Assembly (NCBI RefSeq): GCF_012927185.1
Contig: NZ_JABBGB010000002.1
Coordinates: 1,364,001 to 1,428,000, forward strand
DNA from: Pseudoflavitalea sp. G-6-1-2
GTDB lineage: Bacteria > Bacteroidota > Bacteroidia > Chitinophagales > Chitinophagaceae
Reading direction: 5' to 3'
Length of the DNA stretch: 64,000 nucleotides
The notes under the pieces are model-generated. The model was not told the DNA's origin. It was given only the letters and a program-made list of their open reading frames with translations, and made no database searches. Made by a program: the position numbers and the translations under genes. Shown piece after piece: positions 45,530 to 54,559 of the stretch; positions within the stretch are counted from its first letter, which is position 1; every line of letters starts with the position of its first letter.

Positions 45530-48500
45530 TTACAATTCTACACGGAGGGTGAGTGTCTGAATGGTAGCAGGCGGCAGATACGGCGTGCCGGAAACCGGAT
45601 CCACAAATTCCGGATCGATGCCATTTTTGTTCTTCTTCCACATCGCCACATTGTTAAGTTGCGCAATCAGCTGAATGCTTCGGAATGGCGTGCGTTTCAG
45701 CAGTGACGAAGGCAATGAATAGCCCAGCTGAATTTCACGAAGTCTGATGAAGTCGCCCGATATCACGCTGTTGGTAGATCGCTGTGCTACACGTTCGCGG
45801 CCATCATAGAAATCGTCGTAAGAGATCATCATGCCTACGATATCGGTATGTGCTTCATCGCCGGGTTTCATCCAGCGGCGGCCCACCTGATTATTCAGAC
45901 TCGTACTCATGGTGTAAGGGTTGCCATCCGGCATTTCCATGCGGATCACGTTACCGAAATTGTATACCAGAAATACATTGGCGAACCATCCTTTGTAGTT
46001 GAAGGTGTTGGAGAATCCACCGGAGTAGCGGGGTCTGTAGCTGCCGCTGGCAACGAGTGAACTCATATCCACCACTTTGGATTTCTCTCCTTTCTCGTTG
46101 AAGGTAAGTGGGTTTCCGCGATCGTCGAGACCCGCCCATTTATAGCTCCAGAGTGTTTCTCTCGCATATCCTTCTACGTATGGTACTGATCCTGAAACGC
46201 GGTTGATCTCCGGACGGCTGTCGTTCACTTTATTGCTGGTAACCTTGTTTTTGTTGTAACCAAAATTTAAACGGCTGGTCCATTTGAAATCTTTGTTATC
46301 GATGATGCTGGCCGTAATGATGGCTTCTATACCCTGATTGGTCATAGCAGCAGCATTGATTTTCGCTGATGTAAATCCATTGGTAGGATCGATCACGAAT
46401 GTGCCGAGCAGATCGTACCCTCTTTTGCGATACGCATCCAATGCCAGTTGCAGTCTGCCATTCCACATGCTGAGATCAACACCAAGGTTGATAGTTTCGG
46501 TACGCTCCCATCTTAATTTCGGATTGTAACTAACCTGCCTCAGTCTGAAATCGTTCAGCGTACTCTGGAATGTTTTGCTGGCTACCAGCAATGGCGTACC
46601 GGAGTTATCTACATTTCCTCCCAAACCGAATGTACCACGCAGTTTGAGCGTATTGATAATATGAGAATGGAAGAAAGATTCTTTGTCGATATTCCAGGCA
46701 CCGCCAATTGAATACAACGGTGTTCTTCTGTATTTGGCATCAGATCCGAAGAGGTTGCTTTCATCGAAACGAAGACTTCCAGTAACGGTGTATCTGTCGT
46801 CGTATGTGTAAGCCGCAGTAGAGAACCACGACATGAATCTGTTTTCGTTATTGGAGAATTTTTCAACAGTAGTTGCATCATATGTAGGCATAAAGTTTCC
46901 ATCCCACCATTCTATTCTACCATCTACCAGTTGCTTTGCGTTGGGAATATTCTGCCAGCTCAGCATTTCTTCATCAAATCCAAATTTCCTGCTGATTAAA
47001 CCATCTCTGCGTGTACTCTTGATCTCCATACCACCGTACAGGTTTATGTAATGCACCCCTTTGAAAAGATTGGTGTAGTTGGCCTGAAAACGGTTGCTCC
47101 AGTTAGTGGTAGCAACTTCTGACTGATTGATATAATTTCCTGTGGGTATCAGATTGGTGATCTTCTTTGTACCCTTGTCGATAGCTGTGAACTGATTGAT
47201 GAAAATGCGGTTTGAAGAAGAGTTCTTATCCACGAGGTTTCTGTTGCTGGATTGAAAACGATCGTACATGAAATCGTTGTTGATGGTGAGCCCGCGCGCC
47301 AGTTTCAGTTCAAAACCAAGTCTGGTACGCACGCCAAAGCTTTTGGTAACATCGTTGGCAAGCCTTGCATCCTGCAACAGGTTTTTGCCGTTATCGAAAT
47401 AGCCGTTCTTCATGAGGCTATCGTTCATCACCTTGTTGAATCTGGAATAGTCATACACATAGTTGCCCGCGTTATCTAGTATCATCTGATAGGGAGCTAT
47501 ATTGTAGAGCTCGGAACGCATATGGGCACCGGCATTGTCTTTGTCGAACGATACGTTCATATCACCACGCAACCTGAGCCAGCTGGCTACTTCGTAATCG
47601 TTGCGGGTATTGAGCTGAACAGATTGTGATTTCTCTCCAATGTAAACAGATTTATCATCGTCAAAACTACCCGACATCATGTATCGGTATTTGGGCCCAC
47701 CGCCTGAGAGGGACAGATAATGATTCTGACGCATGCCGGTACGCAACAACAGATCACGGATCTGCTGCCTGTTGCTGAGGTTTCCGATAGCATCGAGTTT
47801 GCTGAGCATAGTGGCAGAATCGATCAGTTTATCTTCAAACTGAAAGATGGCATCGTAGATAGGCGTATAGCCAGAGGCTCTGCCTTTGTACATATCAGCA
47901 TACAACCATCCTTTATTGTAGGCTTCGAGATCCCAGCCAGTCATGTCTTTGGATGATGCTCTGCGCAGCGCACCATAATCCGGCCTTTGTGTAAAGTAAA
48001 GATTGGTGGTATAGTTGATAGAATTTTTGCCGTCCTTTCCGCGTTTGGTGGTGATCACGATAACGCCGTTGGCGGCTTTGGAACCCCAGATGCTGCTGGC
48101 AGCGGCGTCTTTGAGTACATCGATCTTTTCTACTTCGTTCATATTGTCCGGGAGACGTGTTACTTCAAACCCATCCACAATAATCAGTGGACTGTTTCTG
48201 TCGGACTGAATGGCACTGCCTCCGCGCACCTGCATATCGATGCCCTGTACTCTGGTTCCGCCAACGGTTTGATAACCCTGATACACCGTAAGGCCGGGAA
48301 CAGCGCCTTCCAGAATTCTGTCGAGGCTCTGGCTGCTGCGGCGTTCAATCTCTTTTGATGTGATGGTTCCGTATGCACCGGTAGTATTTTTCTTGGCGAG
48401 TGTCTGATATCCTGAACTTACAACCGTTACTTCTGAAAGTGCAGTGGCAGCAGGCGTGAGTGTGGCAGATACAAATGCATTGCCATTCACTTCCACTCTT

Positions 48501-49075
48501 TTTGTTTCGTATCCTACGAGAGAGATCACCAGAGCGGCATTCTCTTTTTTGGTTTTGATGATGAAGTAACCTTTTTCATCAGTTACTGCGCCGTTCTTCT
48601 CTCCTTCTACATACACGGTTATGCCACCGGCGTAGTAAATCTTATCGTTCTCTGAAAGCCCCACACGGCCGCGGATTTCCTGTGCAGCGTTTCTGTTACT
48701 GTCTTTTTCGTTACCGGAACTTTTTTTGCTCACGGCAATCATGGTTCCGCTCTTTTTGAAAGCGAACTGGTATTTCTCTTCGAGATAGGACAGCACTTCG
48801 TCGAGCGTGCGTTCTTTGGAAGGAATACTGATCTTTTCAGTTTGATTGATGGTAGTGCGCGAATAGAAGAACCGCACATTGTACAGCTTTTCAAGTGTGG
48901 CGAAAAGCTTTTCAACATTCATATTGTCCACGGCCACTTTCTGAGTGGATTGGGCAAATAATGAAGCAGCAGTACCCGGCAGCATACCTGCGGAAAGCAG
49001 GGCTACCAGTGAGAAAGTGCAGATGCGTTGGGATACGCGCAGGCGGATCCGTTTTGCAGTCGGAGATGCAATCAT
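45530..49075 (-). CDS. SusC/RagA TonB-dependent transporter with STN domain
   Basis: An 1181-residue transporter. A basic N-terminus and signal peptide (to FAQS, about 43) precede the STN domain (about 48-115, VEKLFATLEKLYNVRFFYS), the carboxypeptidase-regulatory-like domain (about 135-210), the plug (RGGSAIQSDRNSPLIIVDGFEVTR, VLKDAAASSIWGSKAANGV) and a long barrel. It shares the STN design with the transporter at 24436-28047 but is clearly a separate paralog. It signals through the FecR encoded 19 bp upstream and imports a ligand with its SusD. Confidence 0.93.
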   Translation of the reverse strand: MIASPTAKRIRLRVSQRICTFSLVALLSAGMLPGTAASLFAQSTQKVAVDNMNVEKLFATLEKLYNVRFFYSRTTINQTEKISIPSKERTLDEVLSYLEEKYQFAFKKSGTMIAVSKKSSGNEKDSNRNAAQEIRGRVGLSENDKIYYAGGITVYVEGEKNGAVTDEKGYFIIKTKKENAALVISLVGYETKRVEVNGNAFVSATLTPAATALSEVTVVSSGYQTLAKKNTTGAYGTITSKEIERRSSQSLDRILEGAVPGLTVYQGYQTVGGTRVQGIDMQVRGGSAIQSDRNSPLIIVDGFEVTRLPDNMNEVEKIDVLKDAAASSIWGSKAANGVIVITTKRGKDGKNSINYTTNLYFTQRPDYGALRRASSKDMTGWDLEAYNKGWLYADMYKGRASGYTPIYDAIFQFEDKLIDSATMLSKLDAIGNLSNRQQIRDLLLRTGMRQNHYLSLSGGGPKYRYMMSGSFDDDKSVYIGEKSQSVQLNTRNDYEVASWLRLRGDMNVSFDKDNAGAHMRSELYNIAPYQMILDNAGNYVYDYSRFNKVMNDSLMKNGYFDNGKNLLQDARLANDVTKSFGVRTRLGFELKLARGLTINNDFMYDRFQSSNRNLVDKNSSSNRIFINQFTAIDKGTKKITNLIPTGNYINQSEVATTNWSNRFQANYTNLFKGVHYINLYGGMEIKSTRRDGLISRKFGFDEEMLSWQNIPNAKQLVDGRIEWWDGNFMPTYDATTVEKFSNNENRFMSWFSTAAYTYDDRYTVTGSLRFDESNLFGSDAKYRRTPLYSIGGAWNIDKESFFHSHIINTLKLRGTFGLGGNVDNSGTPLLVASKTFQSTLNDFRLRQVSYNPKLRWERTETINLGVDLSMWNGRLQLALDAYRKRGYDLLGTFVIDPTNGFTSAKINAAAMTNQGIEAIITASIIDNKDFKWTSRLNFGYNKNKVTSNKVNDSRPEINRVSGSVPYVEGYARETLWSYKWAGLDDRGNPLTFNEKGEKSKVVDMSSLVASGSYRPRYSGGFSNTFNYKGWFANVFLVYNFGNVIRMEMPDGNPYTMSTSLNNQVGRRWMKPGDEAHTDIVGMMISYDDFYDGRERVAQRSTNSVISGDFIRLREIQLGYSLPSSLLKRTPFRSIQLIAQLNNVAMWKKNKNGIDPEFVDPVSGTPYLPPATIQTLTLRVEL

Positions 49076-49094
49076 AGCAGCATTGGTTTAGAAT

Positions 49095-50132
49095 CTAATA
49101 AATCAGGATCTTGTTATCTGCTGTAGTCCGGTACTTTTTGTTCAGCGAGAAGCAGAGCAGATCCAGCACAGTGCTGAGCGAATCATGCCCGAATCTTCCG
49201 GTGAACGTAGCCCCGTTCAGCAGCGTATCTTCGAGAAGGATAGGTTGATTATAGAGCACCTGCAGCTGGCTGAGCACATCTGCAACAGGCGCATCGTTGA
49301 AGATGATTTCCTGTGCTTTCCATGCCTGCAACCTGTCTGCTGCAAAGGGTAACTTCTGAGTGGTGCGGTTTTGCTGCTGATACACTTTGATGCTTTCAGA
49401 AGGCATCAGTGTGGCCAGCAATTCGGTACCGGCTGACGAAATTCTTTCTACGGCTACTTTCCCTTCTTCCAGTTCTATCTGCACAGATGCTGCACCCTGC
49501 GAAGCATCTACTCTGAAAGCCGTTCCCAGTGCGGTGGTACGGATATTTCCCGTAATCACGCGGAAGGGATGCTGACTGTTCTTTGCCGCTTTGAACCAGG
49601 CTGTTCCGCTGAGATACACGCGGCGCTCCCTGGTTCCGAATGCCGGGTCGATGCGGATACTGGCGCCACTGTCGAGCAGTACGAAAGATCCATCCTGCAA
49701 TGCGAGCATTTTTCTCGCGGGGATATTGTAGCTGCTGTCGCCTGCCGTGATCACCATCTTCGATCTCGCTGCAATTGGCTGTTGTGCTTTTTTTGCCGGC
49801 AGCATCCAGAACAAAACCAGTGCTATGATGCCGATTATGGCGGCTGCAACTGCTATGCGCTTCCAGAGCATTTTTCTTACAGGCGGCTGAACTGTTTCCT
49901 CCTCCTGTATCGATTGTCTCAAACGATCGACAGCAGCGGGTTTCAGCGTTTCTGCCTGCATGTACAATGCACTGTCCCTTACAATCGAAGCCGCTTCGTG
50001 AACTACAGCAGCCTCTTCGGGATGCGCTTGCAGATATTGCTCCCACTGCCTTACAGCCGCATCATCGCTCTGTAAGCAATATTGCAGAAAGGATTTCTGT
50101 TGAAGCAAATATTCCACTGTAATCTGTTCCAT
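49095..50132 (-). CDS. FecR family anti-sigma/sigma regulator
   Basis: A 345-residue membrane regulator. Order: cytosolic N-terminus (about 1-85), one transmembrane helix (about 88-110, IAVAAAIIGIIALVLFWML), FecR domain (MLALQDGSFVLLDSGASIRI, RRVYLSGTAWFKAAKN) and C-terminal DUF4974-like domain (EIIFNDAPVADVLSQLQVLYNQPI). It lies between its sigma factor (41 bp) and the STN-SusC (19 bp), the classic arrangement for cell-surface signalling. Confidence 0.93.
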   Translation of the reverse strand: MEQITVEYLLQQKSFLQYCLQSDDAAVRQWEQYLQAHPEEAAVVHEAASIVRDSALYMQAETLKPAAVDRLRQSIQEEETVQPPVRKMLWKRIAVAAAIIGIIALVLFWMLPAKKAQQPIAARSKMVITAGDSSYNIPARKMLALQDGSFVLLDSGASIRIDPAFGTRERRVYLSGTAWFKAAKNSQHPFRVITGNIRTTALGTAFRVDASQGAASVQIELEEGKVAVERISSAGTELLATLMPSESIKVYQQQNRTTQKLPFAADRLQAWKAQEIIFNDAPVADVLSQLQVLYNQPILLEDTLLNGATFTGRFGHDSLSTVLDLLCFSLNKKYRTTADNKILIY

Positions 50133-50173
50133 TGTCGGCTTCTGTATTGAGCAGAGGCAAATCTTTCACGGAT

Positions 50174-50731
50174 TTACCACAGGTAAAAAAAGTTTTTTTT
50201 CAGTAATTCGGTTTTCAGGTGCACCAGCGCCCTGTGCATCAGATTGTACACGGTTCGCAGACTGGCTTTTTTATGGTTTGCGATCTCCTGCAGACTCATA
50301 TTCTGCATGTAGCGCAGCTGCACCACTTCTTTCTGGGCAGGACTCAGCAACTGCATGGCCCGCTCCACTTTTCCGAATTGTTCGGTGAACAGTTCGGTTT
50401 CCCCCGCGTCTGATTGCGCAGGCAGGTCCAGCGTTTCAGCCGGACTCATCACCAATTTGTTTTTGGATAATCCGTGAATGAGATGTCTTTTGAAGGCAGT
50501 GAGCAGGTACGATCTCACATTGATATCGCGGCTCAGGTTGCTTCGGTGTTCCCAGAGGTAGAGAAAAAAATCGTGGAGCTGATCTTTGATCCATTCCCCA
50601 TCCTGCTTTACCCATCGACCGCCCCATACGAATAGCAGGTTGTAATGCGCTTCGTACAATTGCAGAAAAGCGGTCTGGTCTCCTTCGCAGAAAGAAACCC
50701 ATTGAGCAGTATGTAGCAGCGGTCCGGCCAT
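50174..50731 (-). CDS. ECF sigma-70 factor (FecI-like)
   Basis: A 185-residue ECF sigma factor starting at ATG 50731. Region 2 includes FLQLYEAHYNLLF and IKDQLHDFFLYLWEHR; region 4 includes LLSPAQKEVVQLRYMQNMSLQEIANHKKASLRTVYNLM. It heads the second signalling locus and should drive SusCD expression when FecR is engaged. It has no terminal hydrophobic stretch, unlike the sigma factor at 29204-29797. Confidence 0.92.
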   Translation of the reverse strand: MAGPLLHTAQWVSFCEGDQTAFLQLYEAHYNLLFVWGGRWVKQDGEWIKDQLHDFFLYLWEHRSNLSRDINVRSYLLTAFKRHLIHGLSKNKLVMSPAETLDLPAQSDAGETELFTEQFGKVERAMQLLSPAQKEVVQLRYMQNMSLQEIANHKKASLRTVYNLMHRALVHLKTELLKKNFFYLW

Positions 50732-50803
50732 GAAAGCTGGCTAAATGTAAAGAGAAAATCGAATATCAGTGTTCACCAATGGACAAACAATCGTGTGTGC
50801 ATG

Positions 50804-50830
50804 AAAAAAGCGGCCACTGGTGCCGCTTTT
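50804..50830 (-). terminator. Rho-independent terminator of the DUF2891 gene
   Basis: AAAAGCGGC/GCCGCTTTT stem with a seven-base loop, followed by T on the minus strand. Confidence 0.85.
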
Positions 50831-50854
50831 CAATTATCTGTAAAGGATGTTGAA

Positions 50855-51931
50855 TTATCTGTTCTCGAATATGGCGTATACCGCAAATGACGCGAGCCAG
50901 TGGTCGCCGCCGTAATTTCCGGATGTTACATGCGGCAATGTTCTTTCGAGAAACGCATTGGCAGTTTGCTGAAAACGTTTCTTCAGCGGATCAGTGGCCG
51001 GCAGTACCGATGCAATGCCTTTCATGCACCAGGCACGGCTGAGATGCAGTCCATCGAGGTGAACGATCAGAAAATCGGTGCGGTCGCTTACCTGCGGCAC
51101 TTTGGTGATATTGTCGAGCCCTTCTTTGGTGTAGAAGTTTTTGAACCAGGCAAGAAATTCTGCTTTGGGCAATACCCTGCGCATCAGGTCTGCTATTTCG
51201 AGACTGGGCGATAAGAAATCAGTTCCATCGGGTTCGAGATAAGCAGGTGTATGTTTATTGGAGAGATAATAATCTTTGCTGCGCTGTTTGATGAGGGCCG
51301 CAAACTCAGGCTGGTTGAGGGCATTGGCCCAGTCGAGCGCGAACACCAGTCCGAATGCAGTGTTCGGATGCACGCCTGTACGATTGGGATAGGTTTGTTT
51401 GGGAAGATATGCCATCCACAGTTCTTTTATCTTCTGTGTGAGCGGCTGCATGCTGGCATACCATTTTTTGCCGAGCGGATCGTTCCAGGTATAAAGTTCT
51501 TCATCGAGTTTGAGCAGCCATGCCCATCCGTAGGTGCGTTCGTAAAACTGAGATGTTTTGAATTTGGAGAAGTAATCCGCTTCTTCTTTCATCTTCTCCA
51601 GCTGAAAACTGTTTTCGAGAATGGCGATGATCTTCTCCCTGTCTGGCATATCGGGAAAGGTCTTCAGCAGTTTCACCAGCATCCAGTGCCCGTGTACGGA
51701 AGAATGCCAGTCGAAGCAACCATAGAATACAGGATGCAACTGATGCGGAAGCAATACATGGTCTGTGGCCGAGTCGGAAGTATGGCTGGTCTTATTGGGC
51801 CATTCCTGTCCGATGCAATGGATGGGAAGGCTGGCCAGTTTAGCGGCCACTTCTTTACTGAACAATTGTTTTCCTGATTGGGCATGAAGTTGCTGAGTCA
51901 GCAGCAACAGGAGCAGTAATTTCAGTTTCAT
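50855..51931 (-). CDS. DUF2891 family exported protein
   Basis: A 358-residue protein with a Leu-rich signal peptide (to LHAQ, about 18). The motif HPVFYGCFDWHSSVHGHWML near residue 67 is the hallmark of DUF2891, a helical (alpha/alpha-toroid-like) family of unknown function. Other conserved-looking segments include YGWAWLLKLDEEL and a C-terminal GNYGGDHWLASFAVYA. It is a single-gene unit with its own terminator, downstream of nothing on the same strand within 30 bp. The role is unknown. Confidence 0.88.
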   Translation of the reverse strand: MKLKLLLLLLLTQQLHAQSGKQLFSKEVAAKLASLPIHCIGQEWPNKTSHTSDSATDHVLLPHQLHPVFYGCFDWHSSVHGHWMLVKLLKTFPDMPDREKIIAILENSFQLEKMKEEADYFSKFKTSQFYERTYGWAWLLKLDEELYTWNDPLGKKWYASMQPLTQKIKELWMAYLPKQTYPNRTGVHPNTAFGLVFALDWANALNQPEFAALIKQRSKDYYLSNKHTPAYLEPDGTDFLSPSLEIADLMRRVLPKAEFLAWFKNFYTKEGLDNITKVPQVSDRTDFLIVHLDGLHLSRAWCMKGIASVLPATDPLKKRFQQTANAFLERTLPHVTSGNYGGDHWLASFAVYAIFENR

Positions 51932-51961
51932 CCGGTAAAAATAAGCAACGGTGGCAGTCTG

Positions 51962-52285
51962 TCAATAATAAAAAAGACTGGTCATCTGGGCTGCTTTCAT
52001 TTCCGTATCGGCGCCGTCGAGCAGGTAATGCAATTGACGGAGAGCAGATTTATCGAAAAGCATTTCCATTCCCTGATTGAAAGTGGGCACATTAACGGGC
52101 GCTTCAATTTCCTTGTTCAGCACTCTGCTGTAAAGATTGGCTACTACTTCTATGAAGAGCGTGAAAGTAAAAGTGTCGAACATGAAAGCGGCATTCCTGT
52201 ATCTCACCTGATAAGTATTGCAGTCTACGCATTGCAATACATACACATCTTCCTCCGACTTGTACCACATTCTGAAATTGCACAT
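51962..52285 (-). CDS. Small hypothetical protein with N-terminal Cys motif
   Basis: A 107-residue protein starting MCNFRMWYKSEEDVYVLQC, with a CxxC (CVDC) at about 19-22. The pattern of a short N-terminal Cys segment followed by YQVRYRNAAFMF resembles a small Bacteroidota hypothetical family (DUF6686-like, from memory). The Cys residues may bind a metal. It ends 30 bp before the DUF2891 start and may be co-transcribed with it. Confidence 0.7.
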   Translation of the reverse strand: MCNFRMWYKSEEDVYVLQCVDCNTYQVRYRNAAFMFDTFTFTLFIEVVANLYSRVLNKEIEAPVNVPTFNQGMEMLFDKSALRQLHYLLDGADTEMKAAQMTSLFYY

Positions 52286-52646
52286 AGCTTTTTATTTTAA
52301 AGGTGGTACAGAACCGGGAGGTGGATGTTCCTATTGCAGGAAAAACGGTTTTCGCATTCGGGAAATTGCAGGGGGGCAGATTGGCTAACAAGTTCCCAAT
52401 CAGGCAACTATCAGTGGCTGAAAAACAGCGCGGAAAAGAAATTACCAAATATCAATTGCCGGAAAAATTCTGCGAAACGATCAATTTTGTATACGAACGA
52501 AGCAAAAAAATATGCCAACCGAACAATATAGAAACAATGGATGCCGTGAACGAAAAATCGGTTACAATATTGCGTTAGTACATCCGGCTTAACTACCTGA
52601 AAACGACTACCTTGCTGTTGCATCTTTAATAATCAAACCCCTGTAA
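52286..52646. other. Divergent intergenic region
   Basis: 361 bp between the small hypothetical (minus) and the lipoprotein (plus). Plus-strand frames here have no homology-like features and no ribosome-binding context, so I treat it as non-coding. It probably holds both promoters, but no clear TTG/TAnnTTTG pair is seen. Confidence 0.4.
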
Positions 52647-53447
52647 ATGAAAAGTACATCCCTATGGATGCTTGCTACGGCAGCAGCATTGATCGCATCT
52701 TGTTCCAAAAGTGATTCAACACCAAAACCAGACACTTCAAGAGAAGACCTGAAAGTAAATCTCACCGGCAAATGGACCGTTCCCACTTCAGTACTTGAGC
52801 AACTGATCCCTACTACGGCTTCAACCGGTACGGATGAAGCACCTGCATCATCCACCACCACCTTTGTAGAGTTCTTTGCAGACAGTACCTACGTAGTGGC
52901 GTATACCAACTATCCAATCGCATATGGAAAATACGTTACCGTATCCGGTGACTCCATCAATATAGATGGATTCGGTTTCGCAGGCGGCATCCGGTTCAAT
53001 GGCAACAAGATCGATTTCCGTTTAACTGAAGAAGATAGCAAAAGAACAGTTCCCGTAACTACTACCAAAGAGCCGGTATTGGCCACTGATGAACGCACCG
53101 GCAATATCAATCAGAAATGGTATATACTGAAAGAAGAGAACTGGCAGGAAAGTTATCCTGAAACAGCGGATAGCATAAACGTTCGTTTCAGCAATTATGG
53201 AACAATGGTTATGGAAGGATATAAAGATAAAGGACTGGCAATGTTACAGGTCAACAACTGGAAATGGCATGCTACGGAAAGTGGAAAGTTCCAGATCTAC
53301 AATCAGAGAGATCTGAATGCACCTCCTGCTGTAATGACCGTTAGAGAACTCAGCAAAACTTCACTGAAAATATCTCAGTGGTACGAGTGGGATAACACTC
53401 ATCCGGGAGATGATGAAATGAAACTGAATATGCGACCTGCAAAATAA
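52647..53447 (+). CDS. Lipocalin-like lipoprotein, unknown function
   Basis: A 266-residue lipoprotein: signal peptide with lipobox IASC (Cys19), followed by SKSDSTPKPDTS, a low-complexity linker. The body alternates short beta strands (LTGKWTV, TTFVEFFADSTYVVAY, GKYVTVSGDSINIDGF, KWYILKEENW), as in lipocalin-like Bacteroidota lipoproteins. It is probably surface- or periplasm-anchored. It is single-gene with a strong terminator. Confidence 0.75.
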   Translation: MKSTSLWMLATAAALIASCSKSDSTPKPDTSREDLKVNLTGKWTVPTSVLEQLIPTTASTGTDEAPASSTTTFVEFFADSTYVVAYTNYPIAYGKYVTVSGDSINIDGFGFAGGIRFNGNKIDFRLTEEDSKRTVPVTTTKEPVLATDERTGNINQKWYILKEENWQESYPETADSINVRFSNYGTMVMEGYKDKGLAMLQVNNWKWHATESGKFQIYNQRDLNAPPAVMTVRELSKTSLKISQWYEWDNTHPGDDEMKLNMRPAK

Positions 53448-53468
53448 AAAGCAGTACCATCCTAAACA

Positions 53469-53500
53469 AAAGGCCCGTCTGATCGACGGGCCTTTTGTTT
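53469..53500 (+). terminator. Terminator of the lipocalin-like gene
   Basis: Perfect 11-bp stem (AAAGGCCCGTC and complement), five-base loop, T-rich tail. It lies back to back with the next terminator. Confidence 0.9.
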
Positions 53501-53535
53501 AAAAAAGAGAATCCCCGGAACAATACCGGGGATTC
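53501..53535 (-). terminator. Terminator of the T9SS cargo gene
   Basis: Perfect 10-bp stem GAATCCCCGG/CCGGGGATTC with a seven-base loop; six T follow on the minus strand. Confidence 0.9.
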
Positions 53536-53562
53536 CCTTAAACTAAAACAGTATACATATGA

Positions 53563-54519
53563 TTATAACTGAACCTTGCGTGCGAATTTCTGGCCATCCA
53601 CCATATAGTGAATAATGTAAGTGCCAGATGCCACTCCCGTTATCTCCACCTGTTGCTGCTGAACGCCGCGGTTCATCAGCAGTCGGCCATTCATATCGTA
53701 TACCTGCACCGAAGTTGGTACAGTTCCGTTGAAGTACAGCAGCGTGCTGGTTCCTTTACGGATGATATTCACGCTATTGGCTTCTCCACCATTACGCACG
53801 CCCAGGAGGCGGGTATAGGTACGGAGGCCACTGGCTTCGTTGGCTACGATGCGGTAGTAACGCTGCGTGAAATTCAGATCGCGATGCTGATAACTGAAAT
53901 CGTGCAGCATCGGAATGGCTGGTACCCTGCCGGCATTGCTCCAGTTTCTTCCGTCATTGCTGTATTCGACATCGAAACCGGTGAGGCCATCGATATCGCC
54001 CATTGCCCAGTTAAGCTGAACATGCTGAGCCTCGCGGGTAGCAGTAAAACGAGTGAACGTTACCGGTAGTACAGCACCACTGACGATAGCAGTGAGCTGA
54101 TTGTAGATGCTGCCACCAGTAGCAGGATAGGAAACGAAGTTTCCGTTGACCGTGCTGTTGTTGGTGGTAGTCCACGTACCATTTGAATTGTAGGCAATCT
54201 GCAAAGACGCTTTGGGATTGCCATTGAGCTCAGCATCGTCGAACACAATACCGGCATCACCGGTGAATGTGATGGGATTGCTGAACCTGTACACACGCGT
54301 AATGCTCTTTGTGCCGCCTGGGCCTGTAATAAAAGCACCGTCGTGCGTAAGATTGGTATTGCTGATATTGGTGTTGGCGTTGGGAATCAGAACAAGACTG
54401 TCCACAAAGAATGTAGTGCCATTCGCGATGAACAATGTTTGACCCGATCCTACTCCAAGCTGGGAAAATCCCTGCAGGCCTGTTAATGCACTGCATAAAC
54501 AAAGTAATAGGTATCGCAT
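53563..54519 (-). CDS. Secreted protein with T9SS C-terminal sorting domain
   Basis: A 318-residue exported protein: signal peptide to GFSQ (about 20), a beta-rich N-terminal half, a fibronectin-like region (VTFTRFTATREAQHVQLNWAM onward, GFDVEYSNDGRNW) and a C-terminal type IX signal (VQVYDMNGRLLMNRG, ending KFARKVQL). It should be carried across the outer membrane by the T9SS. It lies 40 bp downstream of the BclA-like gene on the same strand and may be co-transcribed with it. Confidence 0.85.
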   Translation of the reverse strand: MRYLLLCLCSALTGLQGFSQLGVGSGQTLFIANGTTFFVDSLVLIPNANTNISNTNLTHDGAFITGPGGTKSITRVYRFSNPITFTGDAGIVFDDAELNGNPKASLQIAYNSNGTWTTTNNSTVNGNFVSYPATGGSIYNQLTAIVSGAVLPVTFTRFTATREAQHVQLNWAMGDIDGLTGFDVEYSNDGRNWSNAGRVPAIPMLHDFSYQHRDLNFTQRYYRIVANEASGLRTYTRLLGVRNGGEANSVNIIRKGTSTLLYFNGTVPTSVQVYDMNGRLLMNRGVQQQQVEITGVASGTYIIHYMVDGQKFARKVQL

Positions 54520-54559
54520 TGTCAGAATTTTAAATGAATGAATAAAATTTCCAACAAGC

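Noticed and set aside
20450-50731. Interpretation of the SusCD loci as classical polysaccharide utilisation loci
   Set aside because: No glycoside hydrolase, polysaccharide lyase, carbohydrate esterase or sulfatase gene lies in or between them.
52303-52578. Plus-strand open frame of about 91 codons in the divergent spacer
   Set aside because: Composition is atypical, there is no family resemblance, and it overlaps the promoter region of two divergent genes.
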